DNA of 64,000 nucleotides from Ulvibacterium sp. (GCF_028285715.1 NZ_JANQOO010000035.1:372001-436000); one strand, 5' to 3'; positions 1-9,198 are shown, numbered from the stretch's first letter. Notes: generated by a model not told the origin, from the sequence alone. Numbers and translations: made by a program.

Positions 1-694
1 CAGAAATGTAGGCATCCTTTTGGAAAAAACGTGATTTTCTCATGTTTTTCAACGAAATCCGGCTAGCTGTTAGGTTGGCCACACATCCGTTTTCAAATTC
101 AATACGCGCGTTGGCAATATCCGGAGAACGACTTATTACGGATACGCCGCTGGCATTTATCTGTTTCACTTTTGAGTCCACCACGCTAAGAATGGCATCG
201 ATATCATGAATCATTAGATCAAGCACTACCGGCACATCGGTGCCTCTAGGATTAAATTCGGCCAGCCGGTGCGTTTCAATGAACATTGGATTCTTTATTT
301 TATCCTTAACCGCGGAGAAAGCGGGATTAAACCGTTCTACATGCCCTACCTGCCCCTTTACATTGAACTTTTCTTCCAATGCCATCAGTTCTTGGGCCTC
401 CTCTAAAGTGTTGGTAATCGGTTTTTCGATAAACACGTGTTTGCCTTTTTCCATTGCTTTTTTGGCACATTCATAGTGGGAAAGAGTAGGGGTGACGATA
501 TCTACCATATCTACGGCGTCCATAAGGGCATTTATGTTTTCAAAATAGGAATAACCGAATTCCGCAGCCACTTTTTCTCCGTTTATGACATCGGGATCAT
601 AGAAGCCTATTAATTCGTATTTCGGGGATTCATTGAGCAAGCGTAGGTGTATTTTTCCTAGATGTCCCGCTCCCAAAACTCCAACTTTGAGCAT
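1..694 (-). CDS. Gfo/Idh/MocA family oxidoreductase (3' end cut by window edge)
   Basis: NAD(P)-dependent oxidoreductase of the Gfo/Idh/MocA family; the substrate cannot be told from the sequence. The ATG at 694 opens a Rossmann fold with a GxGxxG dinucleotide motif (GVLGAGHLG, residues 5-13). Near residue 95 comes the family signature EKPIT, which carries the catalytic lysine, followed by GQVGHVERFNP and a segment with DLMIHDIDAI, the usual substrate-side histidine/aspartate region. About 231 codons are present and the frame is still open at position 1, so the last part of the protein is missing. A TACTTTTG box at 717-710 (minus strand) lies 16 nt upstream of the ATG and fits a Bacteroidota -7 element, though no TTG is correctly spaced. 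Confidence 0.9.
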   Translation of the reverse strand, partial: MLKVGVLGAGHLGKIHLRLLNESPKYELIGFYDPDVINGEKVAAEFGYSYFENINALMDAVDMVDIVTPTLSHYECAKKAMEKGKHVFIEKPITNTLEEAQELMALEEKFNVKGQVGHVERFNPAFSAVKDKIKNPMFIETHRLAEFNPRGTDVPVVLDLMIHDIDAILSVVDSKVKQINASGVSVISRSPDIANARIEFENGCVANLTASRISLKNMRKSRFFQKDAYIS

Positions 695-809
695 GCTTTT
701 AAGTTTTTTCAAAAGTAAGGATAGTTTGTGAGTTTAGCGATTTGTTGTAGGGTCTTTGTGCGGCGTCCATCTGAATATTTATTTCGAAAAGAGAATTGGA
801 ATTGAGAAC

Positions 810-840
810 TTGGATTTTGATATTTTCCGTTCTAACTTCG
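810..840 (+). promoter_or_regulatory. candidate pcm promoter
   Basis: TTG at 810-812, then 20 nt, then TAACTTCG at 833-840, one mismatch from the Bacteroidota -7 consensus TAnnTTTG. The predicted transcript start near 844 lies 15 nt before the TTG start codon at 859. This is pattern matching only. Confidence 0.4.
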
Positions 841-858
841 TCTCATAAAACCAAACCA

Positions 859-1500
859 TTGAAGGATACCTTAAAGCATAGAGGAATGCGGAACCAATTG
901 GCGGATATTCTCCTCGCCAAGGGTATTAAGGACCAAAAAGTATTGGATGCCATTCGTACCATCCCGAGACATTTGTTTATGGACAGTGGTTTTGAAGGGC
1001 ATGCTTACCAAGACAAGGCCTTTCCCATTGCCGCCGAACAAACTATCTCACAACCCTATACCGTGGCATTCCAAACCGAATTGTTGAAAATTAGGGCCAA
1101 TCAAAAAATCCTGGAAATAGGCACGGGCAGTGGTTATCAGACCGCTGTTCTCCTCCATTTAAAGACGAAGGTCTTTACTATAGAACGTCAGTTGACCCTT
1201 TTTAAAAGGACCAATATTTTCTTTAAAAAAATGGGATATCGTCCTAAAAAGTTCATTTTTGGAGATGGGTACAAAGGTCTTTCGGAAGAAGCGCCGTTTG
1301 ATGGTATTATTGTAACCGCTGGTGCCCCGGAAGTTCCGAAGGCGCTGATGTCCCAATTGCAAATTGGCGGTAGATTGGTTATACCGGTAGGGGTGGATGA
1401 GCAGGTGATGACCGTTTACACGAGAAAATCCGAGAAGGAATTTGAAAAAAAAGAATACGGTTCCTTTCGTTTTGTGCCTTTGTTGGAAGACAAGAACTAA
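859..1500 (+). CDS. pcm: protein-L-isoaspartate O-methyltransferase
   Basis: Repairs isoaspartyl residues in damaged proteins with S-adenosylmethionine in the cytoplasm. The SAM-binding motif LEIGTGSGYQTA lies at about residue 80, after the PCMT sequence RHLFMDSGFEGHAYQDKAFP and the QTISQPYTVA loop that binds the substrate backbone. The frame is open from an ATG at 796, but I chose the TTG at 859 (213 aa, the usual length). The extra N-terminus is unlike the family, and a promoter (TTG 810-812, N20, TAACTTCG 833-840) lies inside it, so an mRNA starting near 844 could not use the 796 start. The ATG at 886 is a shorter alternative. smpB converges from the other side with 2 nt between the stops. 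Confidence 0.93.
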   Translation: MKDTLKHRGMRNQLADILLAKGIKDQKVLDAIRTIPRHLFMDSGFEGHAYQDKAFPIAAEQTISQPYTVAFQTELLKIRANQKILEIGTGSGYQTAVLLHLKTKVFTIERQLTLFKRTNIFFKKMGYRPKKFIFGDGYKGLSEEAPFDGIIVTAGAPEVPKALMSQLQIGGRLVIPVGVDEQVMTVYTRKSEKEFEKKEYGSFRFVPLLEDKN

Positions 1501-1502
1501 GT

Positions 1503-1964
1503 TCAACGATTAAAGCTCTTTTTAATCCGATCCAGATTTCGCTTGTTGTCCCTGTCCTTTAGGGTTTCCCTTTTATCATAGAGTTTTTTGCCCCTGGCCA
1601 AGGCAATCTGTAGTTTGGCGAGTCCACGATCGTTTAGAAAAAGTTTTAGGGGAATTATGGTAAGTCCAGAGGTTTTCACTTCTTTTTCCAATTTTTTTAG
1701 TTCCCGTTTGTTTAATAAAAGCTTTCTCTCTGCTTTTGGGCGGTGATTAAAATGGGATCCATGTGAGTATTCGTCAATTTGCATATTGATGACGAAAAGC
1801 TCGCCTCGGTCATTAAACTCACAAAAACTTTCGGAGATGGAGGCTTTGCTTTGACGGATGGATTTTATCTCCGTGCCCGAGAGTACAATACCTGCGATAT
1901 AGGTATCCAAGAGCTCGTACTCAAAACGCGCTCTTTTATTTTTTATGTTGATGTTCTGTTGCAT
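1503..1964 (-). CDS. smpB: SsrA-binding protein SmpB
   Basis: tmRNA-binding protein that delivers SsrA to stalled ribosomes for trans-translation. The 153-residue length is normal. The beta-barrel core is clear: [10 protein letters not shown] near the start, then [16 protein letters not shown], then [26 protein letters not shown] and [21 protein letters not shown]. It ends in the usual basic tail ([13 protein letters not shown]), which is disordered until it binds the ribosome. A strong promoter stands only 8 nt from the ATG (separate entry), so the mRNA should be almost leaderless. The ssrA gene is not in this window. Confidence 0.97.
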   Translation of the reverse strand: MQQNINIKNKRARFEYELLDTYIAGIVLSGTEIKSIRQSKASISESFCEFNDRGELFVINMQIDEYSHGSHFNHRPKAERKLLLNKRELKKLEKEVKTSGLTIIPLKLFLNDRGLAKLQIALARGKKLYDKRETLKDRDNKRNLDRIKKSFNR

Positions 1965-1971
1965 GGGCTAA

Positions 1972-2001
1972 CAAAAATAGGGACAATAATCCGTATTACA
2001 A
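1972..2001 (-). promoter_or_regulatory. smpB promoter (TTG-N19-TATTTTTG)
   Basis: On the minus strand TTG (2001-1999) is followed by 19 nt and a perfect TAnnTTTG box, TATTTTTG (1979-1972). This is the ideal layout for the Bacteroidota primary sigma factor. With the transcript starting about 4 nt after the box, near 1968, the leader before the ATG at 1964 is about 4 nt. Confidence 0.7.
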
Positions 2002-2081
2002 TTCGGTAAAAAGGAGATACTTCCTTATTATTTTGTAAGATTGAAGGATATTTACGAACCATAGTAGCATAAAGTCATCTT

Positions 2082-2834
2082 ATGAATAGGGTAATCGTTT
2101 TGTTTTGTGTGAGTATAATTCTGGCTTGTGGTCAAAAGGCTAAAAAGGGGTTTTCCGCTCAGGAAATTGTTAACGAAAGCATTGCTGTAAGCGGAGGGGA
2201 GTTATACACAAAAAGTACCATCTCCTTTGAATTTAGGGATAGAACCTATGTCATGGAGCGTAAGGCCGGGCGGAAAGTTTTAAAGCGAATTTCCCAAATA
2301 GACTCCAATACGGTTTTGGATGTTAAGCTATATAATGGGCTCCAACGTTTTGTTAACGATAGTTTGGTTTATCTGCCGGATTCAATGTCCAACAAATACG
2401 GTAATTCTGTTAATTCCGTTCACTACTTTGCCTATTTACCTTATGGGCTCAATGACCCTGCGGTAAATAAGAAATATTTGGGTGAATCACGAATTAAAGG
2501 GGAAAACTATCACAAGATACAGGTAACTTTTAACAAAGAAGGAGGAGGTGATGATTATGACGATATCTATGTGTATTGGTTCAATACCACCACCTTAAAA
2601 CCGGACTATTTAGCTTATGAGTTTCATGTGGACGGGGGAGGTAAGCGTTTTAGACAAGCTTATAATGAGCGTTATGTAAATGGCGTACGTTTCGTTGACT
2701 ACAATAATTATAAGCCTCTTGACCCAGCCATTGCGGTTCAGAAAATGGATGACCTATTTATGGCCGACCAACTGGAACTGTTATCCCAAATAGAATTGCG
2801 GAAAATTACCGTCCTTCCGGGCAATTACAATTAA
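2082..2834 (+). CDS. DUF6503-like lipoprotein
   Basis: Predicted lipoprotein of 250 residues. A short hydrophobic signal ends in a lipobox with Cys16 (SIILACGQ). The rest resembles the flavobacterial DUF6503 family (from memory), with sequences such as AQEIVNESIAVSGGELYTKSTISFEFRDR and a region rich in Tyr and Asp (GGGDDYDDIYVYWFNTTT). That pattern suggests a LolA/LolB-like beta structure in the periplasm. Function unknown. Its last 29 bases overlap the 3' end of the opposing histidine phosphatase gene, so both strands are coding at 2806-2834. No transcription terminator is visible in the overlap. Confidence 0.8.
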   Translation: MNRVIVLFCVSIILACGQKAKKGFSAQEIVNESIAVSGGELYTKSTISFEFRDRTYVMERKAGRKVLKRISQIDSNTVLDVKLYNGLQRFVNDSLVYLPDSMSNKYGNSVNSVHYFAYLPYGLNDPAVNKKYLGESRIKGENYHKIQVTFNKEGGGDDYDDIYVYWFNTTTLKPDYLAYEFHVDGGGKRFRQAYNERYVNGVRFVDYNNYKPLDPAIAVQKMDDLFMADQLELLSQIELRKITVLPGNYN

Positions 2835-3360
2835 ACTGCAAACGCATATCGGTTACGGTGCCGTTTATGATTTGTACAATGTACATACTACCATTGTCGT
2901 AATCGTCCATAGGACTATATTTATCTTCCCCTATCATAAGGTTAACAAATTGTGGTGTAGTATTGCTGTGACCTACGATTAGGACTTTTTTATTGAGATT
3001 ATCCGCTTTAAATTGCTCAATATTGATTTCCTCGGGAACATAGTACTCCACTACGATATCTTGTTTTACCGAGGTAGGTGCGGCCGTCATTGTTGCTCTT
3101 TCATAGTCCGTGGTATAAATGGCATCCAAGGTTACATCATCCAGTATCTCGGCCCAATGCATAGCGCGCCCCAGACCTTTTTGGGTGAGTTCGGGATCTA
3201 CATTATCCGGATTTGAACGATCTTTTTCCGCATGGCGGATAAAATAAAAAGTAGATATGCCATAGTCCGAATAGGATTCCTCGGATGCGGTTTTATCTTC
3301 TTTGCAACCTAGGAAAAAAAGGAGTACAACTAGGGACAAGACTATTTTAAGCAGTTTCAT
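2806..3360 (-). CDS. histidine phosphatase family lipoprotein
   Basis: Phosphoglycerate-mutase-like (SixA-type) histidine phosphatase, 184 aa, exported as a lipoprotein: signal VVLLFFLGC with the lipid-attachment Cys at residue 19. The catalytic RHAE motif (FYFIRHAEKD, about residue 42) carries the phosphoacceptor histidine. The second active-site histidine is in IVGHSNTTPQF near residue 131. Substrate unknown; the short domain is closer to SixA and related small phosphatases than to glycolytic mutases. It converges on and overlaps the DUF6503-like gene by 29 nt. Confidence 0.88.
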   Translation of the reverse strand: MKLLKIVLSLVVLLFFLGCKEDKTASEESYSDYGISTFYFIRHAEKDRSNPDNVDPELTQKGLGRAMHWAEILDDVTLDAIYTTDYERATMTAAPTSVKQDIVVEYYVPEEINIEQFKADNLNKKVLIVGHSNTTPQFVNLMIGEDKYSPMDDYDNGSMYIVQIINGTVTDMRLQFNCNCPEGR

Positions 3361-3563
3361 CAGTGGGCTTGATTATTTTGTGTTTTTTACCTAGAAAATT
3401 CAGTAATACCTTGATTTCGAAATTGTTGCCCCTTTTTGACTTTTGTAATTTTGGCCCCAGGATTGAAATTTTGTATTTTCCCTTATGGGGAATTTTCTTT
3501 TTACTCTAACTAAAATTACGGCTAAATAGTATGTAAACCAGCCAGTTTTTTGTTTTTTTGCGT

Positions 3564-5273
3564 ATGGCTAAATTAGGCACCCCTTTTCTGATCATTGCAA
3601 CTTTTTTTTTCGCCCATTCACAGGAGGTTTCCCTTCCGGTGGATTTTCGGCAACATAATTTGACCGAGTATAATTCCAGTTTTTTTAATCCCGCGTTTTC
3701 CCTGGACCGCAATAATCCGCAGTCCGTTTCTTTATGGACACGTTGGCAATGGCAAAGTATAGACGCAGATCCCACGACCTTATTTTTAAATTATACCCGA
3801 AAGATCAATGAATCCTCCGCGGCAAGCGTTGCCTTTTTTCAACATAATACCGGTATTTTTTTTAATACTGGGGGTATCCTAAATTATGCCCAAGAGATAA
3901 AGTTGAATTCCCTAATACGTCTTGGTTTTGGGTTAAACCTTTTTGGGTTCCAACAGGAACTGGCCGATGATCGTTTTCAGATAGATCCGGATTTACCCTT
4001 GCCCGTATTACAACCCTCAACGGATTTTATCCTACAACTGGCCCCGGGAATCCGGTTGTCCGTCGAGAACTTTTCCTTCGGGCTCGCCTCGGAAAACTTG
4101 CTGGATTATAACTTTACGGACAAGGGCAGAAACACGGTTCCGGCCGATAAGATCTATATGGGAATGGTCTCCTACGATATACCAATAGGTATTAGCAGTG
4201 ACCCCACGGCTTTTCTTAGACCATTACTGTATTTACGTACAATACCTGAATTGGATAACCAAGTTGGGCTTAATGTTCTTCTTAGCAAGACCACCTATTG
4301 GGCCCAAATGGGATACAACAATTTTTATGGAATTTCCCTTGGAGGTGGAGGCACTTTTTTCAAGAGATTTTCCGTAGGGGCCTTAGTGGAATTTGGAACA
4401 AATTCGGTGGTAAGCTCTCAAGACCCTTCTTTTGAGATTGTGGCCTCCTATTTTATAGGAAAGCCCGAGGAACGACGTAAAATACGTGTCTTGGAAGAGG
4501 AAGAGGAGCCGAAGCAGGAGGAATTGATTACCGAGGAGAAGGCCAAGGAAGAAATAAAGAAGGCGGAGGCAATTGCCAAGGAAGAGGAAGCCGCGGAAAG
4601 GGCCCGGCAAAAACAGGCCAAGAAGGAAGCAAGGGAATTGGCAGCCCAGGAAAAAGAATTGGCCAAGCAAAAAAGACGGGATTCCATAGATACGGCCAAA
4701 AGGGAAAGAGAGGCCTTGGCAGAGGCAACAAGACTCGAAGAAGAACGTAAAAAGGCCGCCATTGAACAAGCCAAGAAGGAAGAAGACTTGGCCAAAGCTA
4801 GGGATGAGCAACAGCGAAAACTGGATTCAATAAATGACGCCAGAAGGGCAGAGGCATTGGCAGCGGTCCAAAAACTTAGGCAACAAAAAGAGAAAGATTC
4901 TCTGGAAAAAATAAAAACGGCTGAGGCCGAGGCTGCCCAACAACTGGAACAAAATGAAGTGGCCCAGCAAGAAGAGCAGGTTAGACCAAGGGCCGGGGAA
5001 AAGTATGAGGAAGTCAGGGCAGAGGGCGATTTGGAACCGGGCTATTATCTAATTACCAATGTATTTGGAACCAAAAAGTACTACGAGGCCTTTATGAAGG
5101 ATTTGCAGAACAAGGGACTTGCACCTAAATCTTTTGTCAGGGCCAGGAACAACTACAACTATGTGTATTTGGAACGCTATAATACCATGAATGAGGCCAG
5201 AAACGCCCGGGATAGCAATTTCAATGGGAAGTATCCCGATAAAACTTGGATTTTTAGGGTAGTGGGCAAATAA
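3564..5273 (+). CDS. PorP/SprF family membrane protein fused to coiled coil and SPOR-like domain
   Basis: Protein of 569 aa with three parts. After a signal peptide (IIATFFFAHSQ), residues of about 25-310 match the PorP/SprF outer-membrane family of the type IX secretion and gliding machinery, with the typical opening QHNLTEYNSSFFNPAF. Residues of about 315-480 are a very charged Lys/Glu/Ala-rich coiled coil. The C-terminus of about 80 residues (PGYYLITNVFGTKKYYEAFMKDL, then YNTMNEARNARDS) looks like a SPOR domain, which binds denuded peptidoglycan. I used the ATG at 3564; an upstream TTG in the same frame adds only two residues. Ordinary PorP/SprF proteins are about 300 aa, so the tail roughly doubles the length. 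It may anchor an outer-membrane component to the cell wall (inference). Confidence 0.85.
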   Translation: MAKLGTPFLIIATFFFAHSQEVSLPVDFRQHNLTEYNSSFFNPAFSLDRNNPQSVSLWTRWQWQSIDADPTTLFLNYTRKINESSAASVAFFQHNTGIFFNTGGILNYAQEIKLNSLIRLGFGLNLFGFQQELADDRFQIDPDLPLPVLQPSTDFILQLAPGIRLSVENFSFGLASENLLDYNFTDKGRNTVPADKIYMGMVSYDIPIGISSDPTAFLRPLLYLRTIPELDNQVGLNVLLSKTTYWAQMGYNNFYGISLGGGGTFFKRFSVGALVEFGTNSVVSSQDPSFEIVASYFIGKPEERRKIRVLEEEEEPKQEELITEEKAKEEIKKAEAIAKEEEAAERARQKQAKKEARELAAQEKELAKQKRRDSIDTAKREREALAEATRLEEERKKAAIEQAKKEEDLAKARDEQQRKLDSINDARRAEALAAVQKLRQQKEKDSLEKIKTAEAEAAQQLEQNEVAQQEEQVRPRAGEKYEEVRAEGDLEPGYYLITNVFGTKKYYEAFMKDLQNKGLAPKSFVRARNNYNYVYLERYNTMNEARNARDSNFNGKYPDKTWIFRVVGK

Positions 5274-5284
5274 ATGTAAAGGAA

Positions 5285-5881
5285 TTATTTTTTGATTTCC
5301 CTTTGTATGAGAACTTCCAAGTAAGCCACGGTATTTACCAAATATTTCCGGTCCCTGGTAATGGTAGACATCGCAACGGCACCTTGTAACATCGTAAACA
5401 ATTGTTTGGCGAATTGCAAGGGCGTTACTGGAAGATTTAATTGATTCCCTTTAATCCCATTTTCAAGGACCAACGCAATTTTTCCTTCAATTTCCTTTAT
5501 GGTTTCCTTTGCCGCTGCAGCCAAGAGAGTATTATTGTGTTGTGCATCCACGCCAACATTCAAAATTGGACACCCCCCCATATCCATAGTGTATATGTCA
5601 TAATTCTTATAGAATTTTAGAAGGTTAAAAATTTTTTTTAAGGAGGTGCCCTCTATCTCAAGAGATTCGCCTATGGAAGAAAGCAATTTACCACGATTGT
5701 ATTCAAAAGCGGCCAAAGCCAGAGCTTCCTTGTTTTCAAAGTTTCCGTATAGTGCTCCTTTTGTAAGACCGGTAGCTTCGGTAAGATCGCTCATACTGGT
5801 ACCTACATATCCCAATTTGTTAAATATGGGAGCAACGGTCTCTATAATGTAGGCAGTGGTTCTTTCGGCTTTGGTGGTCAT
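5285..5881 (-). CDS. TetR/AcrR family transcriptional regulator
   Basis: One-component repressor, 198 aa. The N-terminal TetR helix-turn-helix spans residues of about 8-55, with the classical sequence TEATGLTKGALYGNFENKEAL. The C-terminal ligand/dimer domain includes GGCPILNVGVDA and is typical of the YxaF/LmrA-like C-terminal group. I used the ATG at 5881 rather than the in-frame TTG 9 nt upstream. No gene is divergent from it, so no target is suggested apart from itself. A palindrome overlapping its likely promoter (5915-5925) points to autoregulation. Confidence 0.93.
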   Translation of the reverse strand: MTTKAERTTAYIIETVAPIFNKLGYVGTSMSDLTEATGLTKGALYGNFENKEALALAAFEYNRGKLLSSIGESLEIEGTSLKKIFNLLKFYKNYDIYTMDMGGCPILNVGVDAQHNNTLLAAAAKETIKEIEGKIALVLENGIKGNQLNLPVTPLQFAKQLFTMLQGAVAMSTITRDRKYLVNTVAYLEVLIQREIKK

Positions 5882-5897
5882 GGCAATCAATTTTATA

Positions 5898-5935
5898 CGA
5901 ATATAAAAAAACTACATACTGTATGGTATATATGT
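5898..5935 (-). promoter_or_regulatory. candidate TetR operator in its own promoter
   Basis: The perfect inverted repeat CATAC-T-GTATG (5915-5925) lies inside a looser palindrome running from ACATA (5914) to TATGT (5935). On the minus strand a TATATTCG box (5905-5898), one mismatch from TAnnTTTG, follows it. The palindrome therefore covers the spacer between the -33 and -7 regions, a typical repressor site. Confidence 0.45.
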
Positions 5936-5940
5936 TGATA

Positions 5941-5981
5941 AAAAAGGCCGGCTTTTGGAAGTCTTCCCGAAGCCGGCCTTT
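5941..5981 (-). terminator. clpB rho-independent terminator
   Basis: Perfect 12-bp GC-rich stem: arms 5943-5954 and 5970-5981 (core GGCCGGC/GCCGGCC). Read on the minus strand it is followed by a run of U from the A-tract at 5941-5945. It lies 22 nt past the clpB stop at 6003. Confidence 0.88.
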
Positions 5982-6002
5982 AGTTTTTGCGCATATTAAA
6001 TC

Positions 6003-8603
6003 CTACTCAACCAATTGATCTTGGTTTCTAAAGACTAGGGTATCGTCAAATGAATCGATTAAAACCACACTATCCGCTTTTATTCCTCCGCTTAACAATT
6101 CCTTTGACAGATTGTTGAGTACTTCTTTCTGGATGACCCGCTTTATAGGTCTTGCACCATATTGCGGGTCGTATCCCTTTTGTGCTAGATACGCAATGGC
6201 CTCGTCCGTGGCATCAATGGTGATGTTTTGTTTGGCTATCATCCTCTTTAAGTGGTTCAATTGAAGCCTTACGATTTCCACGATGTTTTCCATATTCAGT
6301 GGAGTGAACATGATGATATCGTCTATGCGGTTCAAAAATTCCGGACGGATGGTCTTCCGTAGCAGTCCGAGCACTTCTATACGGGCCGCCTCGGTAGCAC
6401 TATAGATATCTGGATTGTCCTCGAATTTTTCCTGAATAATATGGCTTCCCATATTACTGGTCATAATAATGATCGTATTTTTAAAATCCGCAACACGTCC
6501 CTTATTGTCCGTTAATCTTCCTTCATCCAGAACCTGTAGCAGTATGTTAAAGGTATCGGGATGTGCTTTTTCTATTTCATCAAGCAATATTACGGAGTAG
6601 GGCCGGCGCCTAACGGCCTCTGTTAGCTGTCCCCCTTCATCGTAGCCAACATAACCTGGAGGTGCACCTACCAATCGGCTTACCGAGTGCCGTTCCTGAT
6701 ATTCGCTCATATCAATACGGGTCATGGCATTTTCATCATCGAATAAATATTCGGCCAAAGTTTTGGCCAACTCGGTTTTTCCCACTCCTGTTGTACCTAG
6801 GAACAGGAATGAACCAATAGGCCTTTTGGCATCCTGAAGTCCAGCCCTACTTCTGCGGATGGCATCGGAAACGGCCTCTATGGCCTCTTCTTGGCCCACC
6901 ACCCGTTTATGTAGTACTTTTTCCAATTTCAACAGTTTCTCCCTTTCGCTCTGTAGCATCTTGGTTACGGGAATCCCGGTCCATTTGGCCACGACCTCGG
7001 CAATATCCTCTTGGGTTACTTCCTCTTTGATCAAGGTATCCGATTGCTGTTGCTCCTGAAGCTCGTTTTGAAGTTTTTCCAATCTTTCCTGGGCCTCCTT
7101 TATTTTTCCATAGCGCAACTCCGCCACCTTCCCGTAGTCGCCATTGCGCTCGGCGCGTTCGGCCTCAAGTTTGTAATCCTCAATATCCTTTTTGGTCTTT
7201 TGGATATTGTCTACAACACTTTTTTCGCTTTCCCACTGGGCGAAGATTTCGTTGCGTTCCTCTTTCAGATTGGCCAGATCAATGTTCAACAATTTTAACT
7301 TGGCCTTGTCATTTTCACGCTTAATGGCCTCAATCTCGATTTCCAATTGCATTATTTTTCGATCTAACACATCCAATTCCTCAGGTTTGGAATTGATCTC
7401 CATACGGAGTTTGGAGGCGGATTCATCCATTAGGTCAATGGCCTTGTCCGGCAAAAATCGATTTGTGATATAGCGTTGTGACAGTTCTACTGCGGCGATA
7501 ACGGCTTCGTCCTTAATGCGTACCTTATGGTGTGCTTCATATTTCTCCTTTATGCCGCGAAGAATGGAAATGGCACTTTCCGTATCGGGTTCGTATACCA
7601 TGACCTTCTGAAACCTGCGCTCCAGGGCTTTGTCTTTTTCAAAATATTTTTGATATTCATCCAGGGTAGTGGCCCCTATGGCCCGCAGTTCCCCTCTGGC
7701 CAAAGCCGGTTTTAGGATGTTGGCGGCATCCATGGCACCTTGCCCACCACCGGCGCCGACAAGGGTATGGATTTCGTCAATGAAGAGTACGATATTACCA
7801 TCGGAAGTGGTAACTTCCTTAATAACGGATTTCAACCGTTCCTCAAATTCGCCCTTATATTTTGCCCCGGCGATCAGAGCACCCATATCCAGGGAATAGA
7901 TTACTTTATCCTTTAAATTTTCGGGTACATCCCCTTGTATAATCCGGTGTGCGAGACCTTCTGCAATAGCAGTTTTCCCCGTACCTGGTTCTCCTACCAA
8001 CATGGGATTGTTCTTTGTCCTTCGCGATAATATCTGCAGGATGCGTCTAATTTCCTCATCCCTGCCAATAACGGGATCTAGTTTTCCGTTGTCTGCCAAT
8101 TGATTCAGGTTCCGCGCGTATTTGTCGAGGGAATTATAGGTGTCCTCGGCACTTTGTGAGGTGACTTTTCCACCCTTTCGCAATTCTTCGATGGCCGATT
8201 TTAAATCTTTTTCGGATACGCCCTGATCTTTCAGTATTTGCGAAATTTTGCTCTTGGATTTAAAAATGGCCAATAGCATATGTTCCAAGGAGACGAATTC
8301 GTCCTCCATTTTTTGAGCAATAATGCTAGCCTCGTTTACTGTTTTTCCTGCCTCACGGGAAAGCATGATGTCGCCCCCCGAAACCTTGGGAAAGCTCTCC
8401 AGTTCTTTTTCTAGAATTTGATCTAACAGGGAAACATTAACATTGAGCTTCTTTAGTATAAAGGGTAATACATTCTCCTCAACTTCCGAAATGGCCTTAA
8501 AAATATGTTCGTTCTCTATCTGCTGATGGCCCATGGCCTGCGCCAATTGCTGGGCCCTTTGTAGGGCTTCCTGGGATTTTATGGTGAAATTATTAAAGTT
8601 CAT
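6003..8603 (-). CDS. clpB: ATP-dependent disaggregase ClpB
   Basis: Hsp100 chaperone that pulls proteins out of aggregates together with DnaK. The protein has 866 aa from the ATG at 8603, a typical ClpB length; the frame extends 37 codons further upstream, but those residues do not resemble ClpB. Domains: Clp N-domain (about 1-145), AAA1 with Walker A GEPGTGKT (about residue 203) and Walker [11 protein letters not shown], the long coiled-coil M domain (about 405-530) that separates ClpB from ClpA/ClpC, and AAA2 with Walker A GTTGVGKT and Walker [11 protein letters not shown]. The upstream region carries CAAAATGAC at 8680-8688, a word also found near the dnaK start. Confidence 0.97.
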   Translation of the reverse strand: MNFNNFTIKSQEALQRAQQLAQAMGHQQIENEHIFKAISEVEENVLPFILKKLNVNVSLLDQILEKELESFPKVSGGDIMLSREAGKTVNEASIIAQKMEDEFVSLEHMLLAIFKSKSKISQILKDQGVSEKDLKSAIEELRKGGKVTSQSAEDTYNSLDKYARNLNQLADNGKLDPVIGRDEEIRRILQILSRRTKNNPMLVGEPGTGKTAIAEGLAHRIIQGDVPENLKDKVIYSLDMGALIAGAKYKGEFEERLKSVIKEVTTSDGNIVLFIDEIHTLVGAGGGQGAMDAANILKPALARGELRAIGATTLDEYQKYFEKDKALERRFQKVMVYEPDTESAISILRGIKEKYEAHHKVRIKDEAVIAAVELSQRYITNRFLPDKAIDLMDESASKLRMEINSKPEELDVLDRKIMQLEIEIEAIKRENDKAKLKLLNIDLANLKEERNEIFAQWESEKSVVDNIQKTKKDIEDYKLEAERAERNGDYGKVAELRYGKIKEAQERLEKLQNELQEQQQSDTLIKEEVTQEDIAEVVAKWTGIPVTKMLQSEREKLLKLEKVLHKRVVGQEEAIEAVSDAIRRSRAGLQDAKRPIGSFLFLGTTGVGKTELAKTLAEYLFDDENAMTRIDMSEYQERHSVSRLVGAPPGYVGYDEGGQLTEAVRRRPYSVILLDEIEKAHPDTFNILLQVLDEGRLTDNKGRVADFKNTIIIMTSNMGSHIIQEKFEDNPDIYSATEAARIEVLGLLRKTIRPEFLNRIDDIIMFTPLNMENIVEIVRLQLNHLKRMIAKQNITIDATDEAIAYLAQKGYDPQYGARPIKRVIQKEVLNNLSKELLSGGIKADSVVLIDSFDDTLVFRNQDQLVE

Positions 8604-8679
8604 ATATCGCCGTATTTTTGTGTTTATATGTATTTTTGATAACCTTAGGTCAATAACCTTACCAACGACCTTAGTCGGA

Positions 8680-8688
8680 CAAAATGAC
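8680..8688. promoter_or_regulatory. CAAAATGAC word upstream of clpB
   Basis: This 9-mer lies 77-85 nt upstream of the clpB ATG and recurs at 39187-39195 upstream of dnaK. It could be part of a chaperone regulatory site. A single shared 9-mer is weak evidence. Confidence 0.25.
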
Positions 8689-8770
8689 GGTAAAAACCAG
8701 TAAACACAGGACATTTAGGCAGTTGTGCAATACGGCCTGAATATATTAATTCTTAAAAGCGGTATACTCT

Positions 8771-9166
8771 ATGGGATTTTTAAAGGACTTATTCGGAAGT
8801 GGGCAAGAGGAGGCAAATGGCAAGGAAAATTCAATTCCCTGGATTCCCCTTGTTTCCTTGGATCAATTGAGCCAAATTGAGGAAAAATCACATAAGCGGT
8901 CCCAAGTGATTTTTAAGCACTCCACAACATGTGGCATAAGCCGCATGGTCTTGAATATGTTCGGGAGGAATTTGGATGTTCCAGAACATTCTATGGATTT
9001 CTATTTTCTGGATCTACATGCGTACCGGCAAGTATCGGACGAAGTGGGTTATAAGTTTCAAGTAATGCACCAATCGCCCCAAATTTTGGTTATACGGAAT
9101 GGAGTAACGGTAGCCCATGATTCTCATGGAGCCATAAACGAATTGAACTTGGAAAGGTTTGCATAA
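8771..9166 (+). CDS. ytxJ: bacillithiol system redox-active protein YtxJ
   Basis: Monothiol bacilliredoxin-like protein of the YtxJ/DUF2847 family, 131 aa, thioredoxin fold, cytoplasmic. The active site is in FKHSTTCGISRMVL at about residue 55, with a single cysteine (TTCGIS), as in this family. The later part has VMHQSPQILVIRNG, the cis-Pro loop, and a glycine before NELNLERF. The family is linked to removal of bacillithiol from oxidised proteins, so the host probably makes bacillithiol (inference). It stands alone, divergent from clpB, and ends in a strong terminator shared with the opposing lipoprotein gene. Confidence 0.9.
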   Translation: MGFLKDLFGSGQEEANGKENSIPWIPLVSLDQLSQIEEKSHKRSQVIFKHSTTCGISRMVLNMFGRNLDVPEHSMDFYFLDLHAYRQVSDEVGYKFQVMHQSPQILVIRNGVTVAHDSHGAINELNLERFA

Positions 9167-9197
9167 AAAAAGCCCGGCCATAATGCCGGGCTTTTTT
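9166..9197. terminator. bidirectional terminator between ytxJ and the 9199 lipoprotein gene
   Basis: Perfect GCCCGGC/GCCGGGC stem (9172-9178 and 9185-9191) with a 6-nt loop, an A-run before and a T-run after. It works on either strand and separates two converging genes; the ytxJ stop codon lies at its left edge. Confidence 0.9.
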
Positions 9198-9198
9198 G

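Noticed and set aside
240-476. Open frame of 78 aa on the plus strand
   Set aside because: Antisense to the Gfo/Idh/MocA oxidoreductase gene, which has clear family motifs. The plus-strand translation has no recognisable features.
3553-3560. T-run ending in TTTG just before the PorP/SprF start, considered as a -7 box
   Set aside because: It lacks the essential TA and has no TTG at a suitable distance; a homopolymer run matches by chance.
3558-3563. TTG start two codons upstream of the PorP/SprF ATG
   Set aside because: The ATG at 3564 gives a normal signal peptide; the TTG adds only two residues and has no supporting context.
4383-4811. Three overlapping minus-strand frames opposite the coiled coil
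   Set aside because: They mirror the low-complexity Lys/Glu/Ala segment of the PorP/SprF-SPOR protein and give Phe/Leu/Ser-rich or Pro-rich translations, typical of antisense to charged repeats.
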